Positions 1-8,235 of a DNA stretch of 47,277 nt are shown here, piece after piece (position 1 is the stretch's first letter; each line of letters opens with the position of its first letter). The notes under the pieces are model-generated. The model saw only the letters and a list, made by a program, of their open reading frames with translations. It was not told the origin of the DNA and did no database searches. Location of the stretch: NCBI RefSeq assembly GCF_000518885.1, contig NZ_JAEL01000041.1:181-47457 (forward strand). Reading direction: 5' to 3'. Both the position numbers and the translations under genes were made by a program. Source of the DNA: Bacillus sp. J33. Lineage in GTDB: Bacteria; Bacillota; Bacilli; Bacillales; Cytobacillaceae.

Positions 1-132
1 ATGATGTAACGCAAGTTAGATCATCATTTGTCCAGGTTACCAAGCGATAGCGCGGTAGGAAGAAAGTAAGAAAGTGCCCAATTTAATTTGTCCGTTTTCT
101 TGACGTAGTATCAGAAGTTGCCGATAAAGCAC

Positions 133-166
133 GCTCCCTCTACTAAATAGGTGCTTTAGAGGGAGC
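133..166. repeat. 10-bp perfect hairpin with an overlapping alternative stem
   Basis: GCTCCCTCTA (133-142) is the exact inverse of TAGAGGGAGC (157-166), with a 14-nt loop. A second possible stem, AAAGCAC (126-132) with GTGCTTT (151-157), uses part of the same bases, so the two folds exclude each other. There is no U-tract, so it is not a plain intrinsic terminator. No gene lies in bases 1-306, and the role is unknown. Confidence 0.5.
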
Positions 167-185
167 TGCATATACAATTTTGCTA

Positions 186-268
186 TCATTTTATCACTTA
201 TCGGTCGATATTCTTGAGAAATCGGTCACTTTTCATCATTTCTCGGTCAGATTTTAAATATATCGGCG
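186..268. repeat. Imperfect 21-bp tandem repeat, three units
   Basis: The hexamer TCGGTC recurs at 201, 222 and 243, exactly 21 bp apart, with a weaker fourth copy near 263 (TCGGCG). On the minus strand each unit reads approximately AAAAnTGACCGA followed by A/T-rich sequence. The array lies just downstream of the helicase stop codon. The minus-strand reading frame across it gives a repeating SDR motif and overlaps the helicase 3' end, so it is more likely a non-coding repeat than a gene. Confidence 0.6.
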
Positions 269-306
269 CTTTATCAGTCACTCCGCATGAAATAACAAAA
301 GACTCC

Positions 307-3126
307 CTAGGTGAGGTGAACCAGTTCCCGCAGCTCATCAGTAGAGAGCTCCGTAATCCAATTCTCGCTCGTAATAATCTGGTCATTCAGGGACTGCTTT
401 TTCTCAAGCATGGCGTCAATTTTTTCTTCCAGCGTTCCGGTCGCGATCATTTTATGGACATGGACAAAGCGCTTCTGCCCAATCCGATACGCGCGGTCTG
501 TGGCCTGGTTTTCAACAGCCGGGTTCCACCAGCGGTCATAGTGGATGACATGATTGGCAGCTGTCAGGTTCAAACCGGTTCCGCCAGCTTTTAGCGAAAG
601 GAGGAATACAGGAAATTCGTGATTCTGGAAGCGGGCAATCATCTGGTCGCGTTCCTGCTTAGGCACGCTTCCGTTTAAAAATGGCACATCGAAGCCGAAT
701 TGCTTCTTAAGCAAGCGGGCGATGATGTTGCCCATTTCGATATATTGCGTGAAAATCAGGCAGCTTTCGCCCTGCTCGTGAACAGCGCTGACGAGCTCGC
801 TCAGCTTTTCGAGCTTAACAGAGCGCTCCAGCACATGTTTCGGCTTCTCCTCTTTTAAATAGAGAGCCGGGTGGTTACAAAGCTGTTTCAATCGGCTTAA
901 TAATTGCAAAACCAATCCCTTGCGCTCAAAGCCGGACAGTTTTTCAATTTGCGCGAATGTATCCTGGACTAGCTGCTCGTAAAGGGATGCCTGCTCCGCT
1001 GTGAGCGGGCAGTATTCCTTTTGCTCCAGCTTTTCAGGCAAATTCAATGCAACCTCTTCATCCTTTTTCGTACGGCGGAGCAGGAATGGGCGAATATAAG
1101 CCTGCAGCTGCTTCACTTTATCTTTGTCATCTTCCTTTTCAATCGGCAGAACGAATCGTTTTTGGAATTGGCCGAGGCTGCCGAGGTAGCCATGATTCGT
1201 AAAATCGAAAATGGACCAAAGCTCGGTCAGGCGGTTTTCCATCGGCGTACCTGTCAAAGCAATATGGTGCTTGCCCTTTAATTTACGAACGGCCCGTGAC
1301 TGCTTCGTCTGGGCATTTTTTATATTCTGTGCTTCGTCAATGCTGATGGAGCTCCATTCAATGGTTTCAAAGTCTGCGAGGTCCATATGGGTCAGACCGT
1401 AGGATGTCAGCACAATATCAGATTCCATTGCCTTTTCTGAAAAACTCTCGCCCTTGAGGCGGTTCGATCCATAATGGAGATACACACTCATGCTTGGTGC
1501 AAACCGCTCAATTTCCTTCTGCCAGTTTCCGAGCACAGATGTTGGACAGATAATGAGCGCAGGGCCGCTATCTTCCTGTTTTTTCACTTTTAAAAGATAG
1601 GAAATCAGCTGAATCGTTTTTCCGAGCCCCATGTCGTCTGCAAGAATTGCCCCAAAGCCATACCGGCGCAAAAATAGCAGCCAGCTCATGCCCAGCGTCT
1701 GATACGGGCGGAGGTCACCCCGGAAGCTTGCAGGCGCATCTTCAAGCGGCAGGTTTTTAATATCGCGAAGCTGTTTGACCATCTGCTTCCACTGGCGGTT
1801 AAGCTCAATTTGGATGCGGGCAAATGCTTTTGGATTGTCGAGTTCGTCCTCTTGCTGATTGTCCTCACCCATTAATTCCTGCTCGATCAGGTCCCGGACA
1901 TGCAGGCCTTCTTTTTCCGCTTTTTTCATTAAATCCTGGATATGGCGGACGAAGCGAGGATCCAGCTTGATCCAGCGTCCTCTTATATAAACAAGGCGCC
2001 TTTTTTCCTCAACCATTCCGCGGAATTCTTCTTCCGTCAAATCCACTCCGTTCATGCTAAAACGCCAGTCATAATCAAGCATGGACTGCAAACCGACAAA
2101 GGACGGACGATGGCTGCCAGTTCCTTTGACCTTTGCCTTTACCTTCAGGCTTGCGTTTTTCATTGCCTGCCACCAGGAAGGAAGCAGGATTTCAACATCA
2201 AGCGCCAGCAGGGTTTCACTCGCTTCTGTCAGGAATGTCCAGGCTTCATCCTCAGTGAGCTGGGGTGCAATTTGGCCGCTTTTTCCTACAAGCCATGGAA
2301 AAAGCTCTAGCCAGCGATGAATTTCTTTTTCAATCGTGTCTTCGTAATCATGCCAGGCACGCGGGTAGTTCGAGTAATCCTTGTAGTCGACAAATACATC
2401 AGGATCCTTTTTTCCGCGCAGAAAAATGCTCAAATCCCAGCTTGTATCAATATCAGCAGGTTCCTCAAGCTTCAGGCCAATTGAAAAAGGAGCTTCATTT
2501 GATTTAACACCAATCCATTCCTGCCAGCTTTCTTCATCAAAGTAGGCGGCAAGATCGCGAGGGGAGAGATGTTCGCTCCGTAATGCTTCAAGCTTTTCGC
2601 CAAATTTGGCCTTTGTCTCACGGTTTTGGTTCATATAGCCGTCCAGGGAGTGATGAAATAAATCCCCAATAAACTCCCTGACAGGCCTGCCTTCAACGGT
2701 TTGCTCCCAAAAGCTGGAGCCGAATTCACTGACTACACTTTCAGGGAGTGCCCAGCGGAACTGGTCATTTTCCCAGGCAGTAAAGTCCGGCATCCACTCA
2801 TTATCAAGAATGGAATCATAAAGGGCATGGGAAGCAGCCAGAAGGATCTGGGCAGTATCATCCCAATCCCACTCCAGAAGCCGGTTAAATTGCTCAGCGG
2901 CAAAAAGGGTGATGAGCTGCCAGCCGCTGACTGTGATGCCGTTAATTCCGTCGACATTTTCGGTATCGAGCATCGTCCCGAAGAAGCTCTCTCTATGATG
3001 GTTAAAAAGAAGCGGCTTCCATTCCTTAGGGGAAAGGAGACGGCCTTCTTCATTCACGGCAAAAATCAGATACTGATCATTGGTTATCGGTTTGACCTTT
3101 ACATGGAGAAATCTCGTCTTAAGCAT
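307..3126 (-). CDS. ywqA: SWI2/SNF2-family DEAD/H helicase (YwqA-like)
   Basis: A 939-aa protein of the bacterial SNF2 ATPase family, matching B. subtilis YwqA in length and gene order. The N-terminal ~450 residues are the variable SNF2-associated region. The C-terminal half carries the two RecA-like lobes: Walker A (DDMGLGKT, near residue 495), DEAQ (near 595), the LTGTPMEN motif, and motif VI (DRAYRIGQ, near 878). It is expected to be a cytoplasmic ATP-driven DNA translocase; the cellular role is not settled in this family. The start codon overlaps the end of the upstream SWIM gene by 8 bp (GATGCTTAA) and has no good ribosome site of its own, suggesting translational coupling. Family assignment is certain; the symbol rests on synteny. 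Confidence 0.95.
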   Translation of the reverse strand: MLKTRFLHVKVKPITNDQYLIFAVNEEGRLLSPKEWKPLLFNHHRESFFGTMLDTENVDGINGITVSGWQLITLFAAEQFNRLLEWDWDDTAQILLAASHALYDSILDNEWMPDFTAWENDQFRWALPESVVSEFGSSFWEQTVEGRPVREFIGDLFHHSLDGYMNQNRETKAKFGEKLEALRSEHLSPRDLAAYFDEESWQEWIGVKSNEAPFSIGLKLEEPADIDTSWDLSIFLRGKKDPDVFVDYKDYSNYPRAWHDYEDTIEKEIHRWLELFPWLVGKSGQIAPQLTEDEAWTFLTEASETLLALDVEILLPSWWQAMKNASLKVKAKVKGTGSHRPSFVGLQSMLDYDWRFSMNGVDLTEEEFRGMVEEKRRLVYIRGRWIKLDPRFVRHIQDLMKKAEKEGLHVRDLIEQELMGEDNQQEDELDNPKAFARIQIELNRQWKQMVKQLRDIKNLPLEDAPASFRGDLRPYQTLGMSWLLFLRRYGFGAILADDMGLGKTIQLISYLLKVKKQEDSGPALIICPTSVLGNWQKEIERFAPSMSVYLHYGSNRLKGESFSEKAMESDIVLTSYGLTHMDLADFETIEWSSISIDEAQNIKNAQTKQSRAVRKLKGKHHIALTGTPMENRLTELWSIFDFTNHGYLGSLGQFQKRFVLPIEKEDDKDKVKQLQAYIRPFLLRRTKKDEEVALNLPEKLEQKEYCPLTAEQASLYEQLVQDTFAQIEKLSGFERKGLVLQLLSRLKQLCNHPALYLKEEKPKHVLERSVKLEKLSELVSAVHEQGESCLIFTQYIEMGNIIARLLKKQFGFDVPFLNGSVPKQERDQMIARFQNHEFPVFLLSLKAGGTGLNLTAANHVIHYDRWWNPAVENQATDRAYRIGQKRFVHVHKMIATGTLEEKIDAMLEKKQSLNDQIITSENWITELSTDELRELVHLT

Positions 3127-4741
3127 CGATTAGCTTACCCCTTTTGCATTCTTCCTGAAAGGCGCGGAGACGTTTTGTTTTTTCGAGCAGCATTTCAAGG
3201 AAAAACTGCCAGTCCTCCTGGCGTTTCAGCTTGTTATAGAGAGTGCGAAGCTTTTTCATTTTCTGGACTGCTTCGCGGTAATGGTCCCTGTTTTTCATAT
3301 TAATGTGATCCTGGATGGCATGGTGATAGAGCGGCAGCAGGATTGCAGGCTCACTCTTGCTGATTTCTCTAATTCGGTCTTTGCCAAGCGTATCGATGTC
3401 AAAGCCAATGAATGCCTGCAAATCCGCCCATTTATCAAATTCGCCTTTTTCAAACAGCAAATACTCATAATCGCCATAGCTGTACGGCAATGTTTCCATA
3501 AGAGCCTTCTCATATAAGTCCAGTTTGCTGTTTTCCAGGCAATAAGGAGAAATCGACCTGATCGCCAGCTGTGTAAAATCCATGCAGGCATAATAGTCAT
3601 CCGATCGTTTCAAGTAATCCCGTAATTTATGGATAAATGCTTCCACATAAGGCCCCATTCGATTCCAATCCTTTTGGGCTGTGAAAAGGTCAAGCCAATA
3701 GAGCATGTAAGGCGTCATGATTTCGTTCGGCACATTTAAAACACTGAGTGCCTGGTCATCATTGCGTTCAAGGATATGAAGGTGGACATAGCCTACCATG
3801 GATGGCAGATTTGGCGATTCAACTTCTTTATTATAGGAATCTAATTTATTGATCTCGGCTTCACGCCACTCTTTCTTTTTGAAAAAATGTGTCCACAATA
3901 GCCGGTATAAATGAGCCCGTTCATATTCCAAGCCAAAAGGCCCGGTAATCAGGCCGTTAGATTCGTCTTTCAGCTTTTCAATAAATTGATCGAAAGCGAA
4001 AGGAAGGGAGTGGACCGATAATTTATTCATAATCTCAACCGAATCTTCCATCAAAGACTGATAGAGATGGCGGTAATAGCGATCGATTAATTCTTCCCCA
4101 TGTCCGTACTTCCTGCTGAGTGCCATCAGTTTTTTAAAAGAAAATACATAGCCGACGAGCAAATATAGCAGCTTCCATTCCTGTTCAACCGGTGCGCCTG
4201 CTTTCATTCGCCGCAGGTAAACATGAAACAGTTCTGGAAGCACATATGGGCGCGGTTCACCTTGCTTTTCCATCAGCTCAGTAAAGCTCTCCTCAAATGC
4301 TGCAATCCACTGATCATAATCCGTCTTCTGTTTCCCGGAGGATTTGAGGAGATCCTTCGCTCTTTGGATGCCCCAGCTCTTGGCTGTCTGCTTTTCCTTG
4401 ATCGGCTTCCGCCATTCTTCAATCCACGTCGATACACTTCTCGCTCTGGAAAGAAGCTGCAGAAATACCGCTACCTGATGGCGGCAAAATCCTTCAGCCG
4501 GGCAGGAACACTCGCTTAAATGAATATATTCAAGGTCAAGTTCTACTTTGGCCGGTGTCACATCCTGAACTGCAGCCAATACCTTATCAGATTCAAAACG
4601 CAGCTGATACACAAGCCCCTGCCGAAAAAGCATCAGCCCCTTCTGCACAAGCCGGGCATGCTCATCATTCTCAGCCCGCAGCAATCCCTTCAGTTCATTC
4701 GCTGCAAACTCCAAAGGCTCCAAAAACCGCTCCGGAATCAT
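3119..4741 (-). CDS. ywqB: SWIM zinc-finger protein (YwqB-like)
   Basis: A 540-aa protein with a SWIM zinc finger of the CxCxnCxH type near residues 75-95 (CSCPAEGFCRH). The remainder is helical and without a recognised catalytic motif. SWIM proteins are commonly encoded next to SNF2 helicases, and this gene overlaps ywqA, so the two probably act together on DNA or as a DNA-protein machine. The frame is open up to 5017, but I chose ATG 4741 because GGGAGG lies 8 nt upstream (about 4750-4755), and the extra N-terminus has no family-like content. An extended -10 promoter lies about 130 bp upstream. Confidence 0.9.
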   Translation of the reverse strand: MIPERFLEPLEFAANELKGLLRAENDEHARLVQKGLMLFRQGLVYQLRFESDKVLAAVQDVTPAKVELDLEYIHLSECSCPAEGFCRHQVAVFLQLLSRARSVSTWIEEWRKPIKEKQTAKSWGIQRAKDLLKSSGKQKTDYDQWIAAFEESFTELMEKQGEPRPYVLPELFHVYLRRMKAGAPVEQEWKLLYLLVGYVFSFKKLMALSRKYGHGEELIDRYYRHLYQSLMEDSVEIMNKLSVHSLPFAFDQFIEKLKDESNGLITGPFGLEYERAHLYRLLWTHFFKKKEWREAEINKLDSYNKEVESPNLPSMVGYVHLHILERNDDQALSVLNVPNEIMTPYMLYWLDLFTAQKDWNRMGPYVEAFIHKLRDYLKRSDDYYACMDFTQLAIRSISPYCLENSKLDLYEKALMETLPYSYGDYEYLLFEKGEFDKWADLQAFIGFDIDTLGKDRIREISKSEPAILLPLYHHAIQDHINMKNRDHYREAVQKMKKLRTLYNKLKRQEDWQFFLEMLLEKTKRLRAFQEECKRGKLIDA

Positions 4742-4870
4742 CCCCATAACCTCCCTGTTGTTCCCGATTGGTACCAGACACCACTCGAGTTTTGTCGAAT
4801 AATCCAGCGGCATTACCAAGTAAAATCGCCGCTTTGTGGTGGTTTGGCACCCTGTAAAGTACATTCCTTT

Positions 4871-4879
4871 ATTATAACA
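4871..4879 (-). promoter_or_regulatory. Extended -10 promoter for ywqBA
   Basis: On the minus strand the sequence TGTTATAAT gives a perfect -10 hexamer with the extended TGn element. The -35 region (TTCATT at 17 nt) is weak, as is usual for extended -10 promoters. It lies about 130 bp upstream of the chosen ywqB start. Confidence 0.5.
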
Positions 4880-4988
4880 TTTTGTAGGATGGGAATGAAG
4901 AGCGGCTGCGAAGGGAAACGTTTTGGCCGTTTGTTCAAAGTGAAACATAATAAAATCTAGATTAGTTATCAGAAAATTTACATAGTTC

Positions 4989-5017
4989 ATGAAACAAGTA
5001 TGAAAAAATGATATCAT
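4989..5017 (+). promoter_or_regulatory. Candidate sigma-A promoter with palindrome upstream of the MFS gene
   Basis: ATGAAA (4989-4994), a 17-nt spacer and TATCAT (5012-5017). The -10 sits inside the perfect palindrome ATGATATCAT, and a wider TTCATGA/TCATGAA inverted repeat encloses the whole promoter. This arrangement is typical of a repressor operator, though no regulator gene is adjacent. Confidence 0.4.
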
Positions 5018-5059
5018 GAATGTATTAAATTTAATGCTTTAGAGAAATTGGGTGAAAAA

Positions 5060-6286
5060 ATGGGTGCTGTAACAGCAATAAAAAATGAAAAGCAGAAATA
5101 TAGCTTCCGCGAGGCAGGCTTTAGGAGAATTATGGTCGCTTTAACCTGTGCATCCATCTTGAATTTTTCTAATTTATATTTCGTTCAGCCTATTATGCCG
5201 ATGCTGGTTCGTACATATGACATATCCTCAGCAACTGCAGGTCTTTCTTTATCAATAGCTGTCATTTCCATGATCATAGGCCTCTTATTTTTTGGCTTTT
5301 TATCGGACCGCATGGGGCGGACGCGTATTATGCATATTACACTCGTTTGCACTATTTTCCCTTTAATCCTGATGCCCCTGGTTTCCAGCTTTGAATTCTT
5401 CTTGATGCTCCGGTTTTTGCAGGGATTTTTCATGGCGGGGCTGCCGGCTGCAGCTATTGCCTATATTGGGGAGGAAGTAGCACCGGGAAGCATCAATCTG
5501 GGCATCACCATGTATATTGCCGCAAACGGCATCGGCGGAATGATCGGAAGAATTTTTACTGGTTATATAGCAGATCACACAAGCTGGGAGACTTCTGTCT
5601 TTGCGCTGATGGGACTGACCCTAATATTGTTTTGTATATACTTCGTTACGCTGCCCAAATCGCACTTCTTCCAGCCAAGTAAAATCTCTATGAAAAAAGA
5701 TCTTTCAGGCATGATGTCACATCTGAAAAGTCCCACGCTCTTTCCTGCTTTTGCAATGGGAATTCTTCTGCAATTCACTTTCACAGGTATATGGACATAT
5801 CTTCCGTTCTATCTTGAAAATGAACCTTTTAATCTAACGGTTAAAAATATTTCCTTTACTTATCTAGCATACTGTCTTGGTTTTATAGGTCCAATAATAG
5901 CCGGCCGCATTTCGCTCTTTATGAAAAAAACGACCCTTGTATCGATAGGTACGCTGATTTTAATAGGAGGGGCATTGCTAACGAATTTTCATTCGTTAAC
6001 AGTTGCAGTGCTGGGGCTTTGCCTGACATGTTTCGGCTTCTTCATAGCCCACTCCCTGATGGCGGCCATTGTTAATGAACGGGCTGCTCACCATAAAGGC
6101 GGTGCGTCCAGTATTTATCTAGTAAGCTATTACTTTGGAGTGGCAACAGGAGGGACTCTTGCCGGACTTGTTTGGGAGGCTGCTGGCTGGAGAGGAGTGA
6201 CTGCAGTATCACTAGCTTTAATACCTGCAGTTTTATGGCTGACAGCATCTTACAGGAAGGTGTATCAATGGGTTCGGGGGCGTTAA
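5060..6286 (+). CDS. Major facilitator superfamily transporter (YnfM-like)
   Basis: A 408-aa integral membrane protein with about 12 hydrophobic segments. The MFS A-motif is visible between helices 2 and 3 (GFLSDRMGRTR). The opening FRRI...LYFVQPIMPML resembles the YnfM-type drug/metabolite exporter subgroup. The substrate cannot be told from sequence. ATG 5060 is preferred, with GGGTGA just upstream; an in-frame TTG at 5048 would add four residues but has a poorer ribosome site. The gene stands alone between divergent ywqBA and a bidirectional terminator. Confidence 0.9.
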   Translation: MGAVTAIKNEKQKYSFREAGFRRIMVALTCASILNFSNLYFVQPIMPMLVRTYDISSATAGLSLSIAVISMIIGLLFFGFLSDRMGRTRIMHITLVCTIFPLILMPLVSSFEFFLMLRFLQGFFMAGLPAAAIAYIGEEVAPGSINLGITMYIAANGIGGMIGRIFTGYIADHTSWETSVFALMGLTLILFCIYFVTLPKSHFFQPSKISMKKDLSGMMSHLKSPTLFPAFAMGILLQFTFTGIWTYLPFYLENEPFNLTVKNISFTYLAYCLGFIGPIIAGRISLFMKKTTLVSIGTLILIGGALLTNFHSLTVAVLGLCLTCFGFFIAHSLMAAIVNERAAHHKGGASSIYLVSYYFGVATGGTLAGLVWEAAGWRGVTAVSLALIPAVLWLTASYRKVYQWVRGR

Positions 6287-6329
6287 CCAGATAGGGAGGC
6301 ACGTCCATAATAAATCCAATCAAGGATCA

Positions 6330-6382
6330 CCAAAAGGGTGGGATTGTCTCTTTAAGAGGACAGCCCACCCTTTTGGCTTTTA
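6330..6382. terminator. Bidirectional terminator between convergent genes
   Basis: CCAAAAGGGTGGG (6330-6342) pairs perfectly with CCCACCCTTTTGG (6364-6376), 13 bp, followed by a T-rich stretch on the plus strand. It serves the convergent MFS and esterase genes. Confidence 0.85.
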
Positions 6383-6388
6383 TTAATA

Positions 6389-7948
6389 TTAGCGCGGATC
6401 CCTTTCCGCTCCGGTCTTAAGGTCAATAACCTTAACAGGGTTTTCAGGGGCTTTAATGAGTTTGCTGTCAGGCGCTGCTTTGCCGTTTTCCACCCAGTCG
6501 ACAAGCAAGTCGAAGGACTGGTGAGCGTAAGGCAATAAAGGATGAAGCTCTTTATCCGGATCGGCGGCACCATTCCAGACAAGGCTGTCAACATGGTTGC
6601 CGTTCTCAATTGTATATAGGCGGTGAAGCTCTTGCTTTCCGGCTTTTTGAACCAGCTTCTCATATCCTTTTGCATGGATGTCCGGGAAAATCAGGGCATC
6701 AAGTGAACCTGTAAAAGAGATTAGCGGTACATCAATATCCCCCGTATTGGCCACTTCTTTAATATTATCCTTAACATCTTTTGGCCTGGTGACGTACTTA
6801 TAATCTTCAAAAATATGATCATATTTGCGATCTCTCACTCCGTCTGTGAAGTTCAAATATTGGCTCCAATGCGTCCGGCCAGGTGCATCCGGGTCAAAAT
6901 GATCCCGGTAAATATTCAATGAAACAAACCAGTATACCTGGTCATGATAGGACCACAGTTTTTCTGAGCCTTTTGGCAGGCCGGCTTTATATAGTTCCTT
7001 AACGGCTTTTTGCTGTTCGTTGCCGCTTCCGAATAAGGCTTCATCTGCATTATTCACAACGGTTGTCAGGGAACTGATTAAATTAGGTGTTTTTTCTGTC
7101 CATAAAACGCCTTCCCAATCGACTCCTCCATCAAACAAACGCGGTTCTCCTGTTTTTTCCGGATCATCATTTTCCAGGGCATAGCGCACCACATATCCGC
7201 CATTTGAAATTCCCATCGCATATGTAGGAACTTTGTGCTGTTCCGTAATTAAATCACTTGCTGGATTAGAGGAATCTGCCGGATCAATCAAACGGTCGGA
7301 ATAATGATTAATTAAGTACTGCTGGGCCGCTTTTGTGATTTGGCGGAAGCGCTGATGCCATTCTGCAACGCTATCATCCTCATCTGCTAAAGCATTTTTA
7401 ACTTTTGCATACGGGTCAGAAGCATCGGCCTCGCCCTGGGTGCCCTTGTCAATGGCCGCAAAAGCATATCCTTTTTCCAAAACATAATCGCTAAAAAGCA
7501 AGTCAGTGGACGTTTCATTTCTTGTGGCAGGGATGCCGGAAACAACAAGCTTGCCATTCCAATGATCCGGAACCCTGATCAAAAACTGCGCATCTTCAAA
7601 AACACCGTTCACCTGTGTCCCGGTTACTTCGGCTGGCTTGTACATTTGATGCCAGCCAGTGCCTTCCGCAGCATCTCCCCAAAGATAGGGGGTAAGTCCC
7701 AAGTTTCCATACAGGGTTGCCTGCTCAAACTGCTTTGGATTCTTGGTGGTCAGCCAATTGCTGTTTACTCCGTCAAAGTAGGTTTCTGTTACGGAATGTG
7801 CACCGGGGATTACCGCCTGGTTTTCCGAAACGGATTGTACAGCAAAACCACTGGCAGGAATGAGTGAAAAGCTCAAAGCAGAAGCTAAAGAGAGCGCTAT
7901 CAACTTATTTTTCAGATGAATCCCTTCCCTTCTTTTAAACTCATACAC
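6389..7948 (-). CDS. Secreted alpha/beta hydrolase (tannase / hydroxybutyrate-oligomer hydrolase-like)
   Basis: Up to 519 aa with a clear Sec signal peptide ([20 protein letters not shown], cleavage near GFA-VQ). The nucleophile elbow is GISNGG in the middle of the protein. Near the C-terminus, SLDALIF and ENGNHVD offer the likely acid and histidine. It should be an extracellular esterase; the substrate is unknown, with tannase/feruloyl esterase and 3-hydroxybutyrate-oligomer hydrolase as the nearest families I can recall. The start is odd. GTG 7948 has no ribosome site, whereas AAGGGAAGGG sits 6 nt before a CTG at 7915 that begins exactly at the signal peptide (KNKLIAL). Coordinates give the whole open frame; translation may begin at 7915. 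Confidence 0.85.
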   Translation of the reverse strand: MYEFKRREGIHLKNKLIALSLASALSFSLIPASGFAVQSVSENQAVIPGAHSVTETYFDGVNSNWLTTKNPKQFEQATLYGNLGLTPYLWGDAAEGTGWHQMYKPAEVTGTQVNGVFEDAQFLIRVPDHWNGKLVVSGIPATRNETSTDLLFSDYVLEKGYAFAAIDKGTQGEADASDPYAKVKNALADEDDSVAEWHQRFRQITKAAQQYLINHYSDRLIDPADSSNPASDLITEQHKVPTYAMGISNGGYVVRYALENDDPEKTGEPRLFDGGVDWEGVLWTEKTPNLISSLTTVVNNADEALFGSGNEQQKAVKELYKAGLPKGSEKLWSYHDQVYWFVSLNIYRDHFDPDAPGRTHWSQYLNFTDGVRDRKYDHIFEDYKYVTRPKDVKDNIKEVANTGDIDVPLISFTGSLDALIFPDIHAKGYEKLVQKAGKQELHRLYTIENGNHVDSLVWNGAADPDKELHPLLPYAHQSFDLLVDWVENGKAAPDSKLIKAPENPVKVIDLKTGAERDPR

Positions 7949-8114
7949 TATTTATTCTACTTTTACTAACCTTTGGAATCATGGGACTTATTTATTAATT
8001 ATTTGAATTTTCAGTATTTTAATGGTTGGTTATTTTCAGAAGAGCTAGCCTTAGTGATTTTATTTCAGAAGAAGGGAATAGTTTTACAAAGTAATTGTAG
8101 ATTAAGAGATTTAC

Positions 8115-8157
8115 TGAAGCTTAAATGGCTTCATTTTTTTTGAGAAAAAGCCATTTA
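8115..8157 (+). terminator. Terminator hairpin overlapping an alternative stem
   Basis: TGAAGCT (8115-8121) pairs with GGCTTCA (8127-8133) and is followed by eight T residues. A longer stem, TAAATGGCTT (8122-8131) with AAGCCATTTA (8148-8157), uses the 3' half of the first, so the two folds exclude each other as in an attenuator. The likely chemoreceptor promoter (-10 TATAAT at 8195-8200) lies downstream, so it is not obvious which transcript it would control. Confidence 0.45.
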
Positions 8158-8194
8158 TCAGATTTTTATAGTTCTTTTTTACTGGCTCAAAAGT

Positions 8195-8200
8195 TATAAT
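8195..8200 (+). promoter_or_regulatory. Candidate -10 of the chemoreceptor gene
   Basis: A perfect TATAAT lies 36 bp before the chosen ATG. The -35 at 17 nt (TTCTTT) is poor, and no sigma-D motif was found although chemoreceptors often use sigma-D. Confidence 0.3.
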
Positions 8201-8235
8201 TTTATTATGAAATATTTTCTAATGGAGTGGAATAT

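Noticed and set aside
186..268. CRISPR-like array
   Set aside because: The repeated core is only 6-8 bp with 21-bp period and there are no unique spacers or cas genes.
198..386. A 62-codon minus-strand frame with a repeating SDR motif
   Set aside because: It overlaps the 3' end of the helicase gene in another frame and is generated by the 21-bp tandem repeat; no ribosome site was seen.
4742..5017. N-terminal extension of the SWIM protein to 632 aa
   Set aside because: The added residues lack family-like content and a strong ribosome site exists for ATG 4741.
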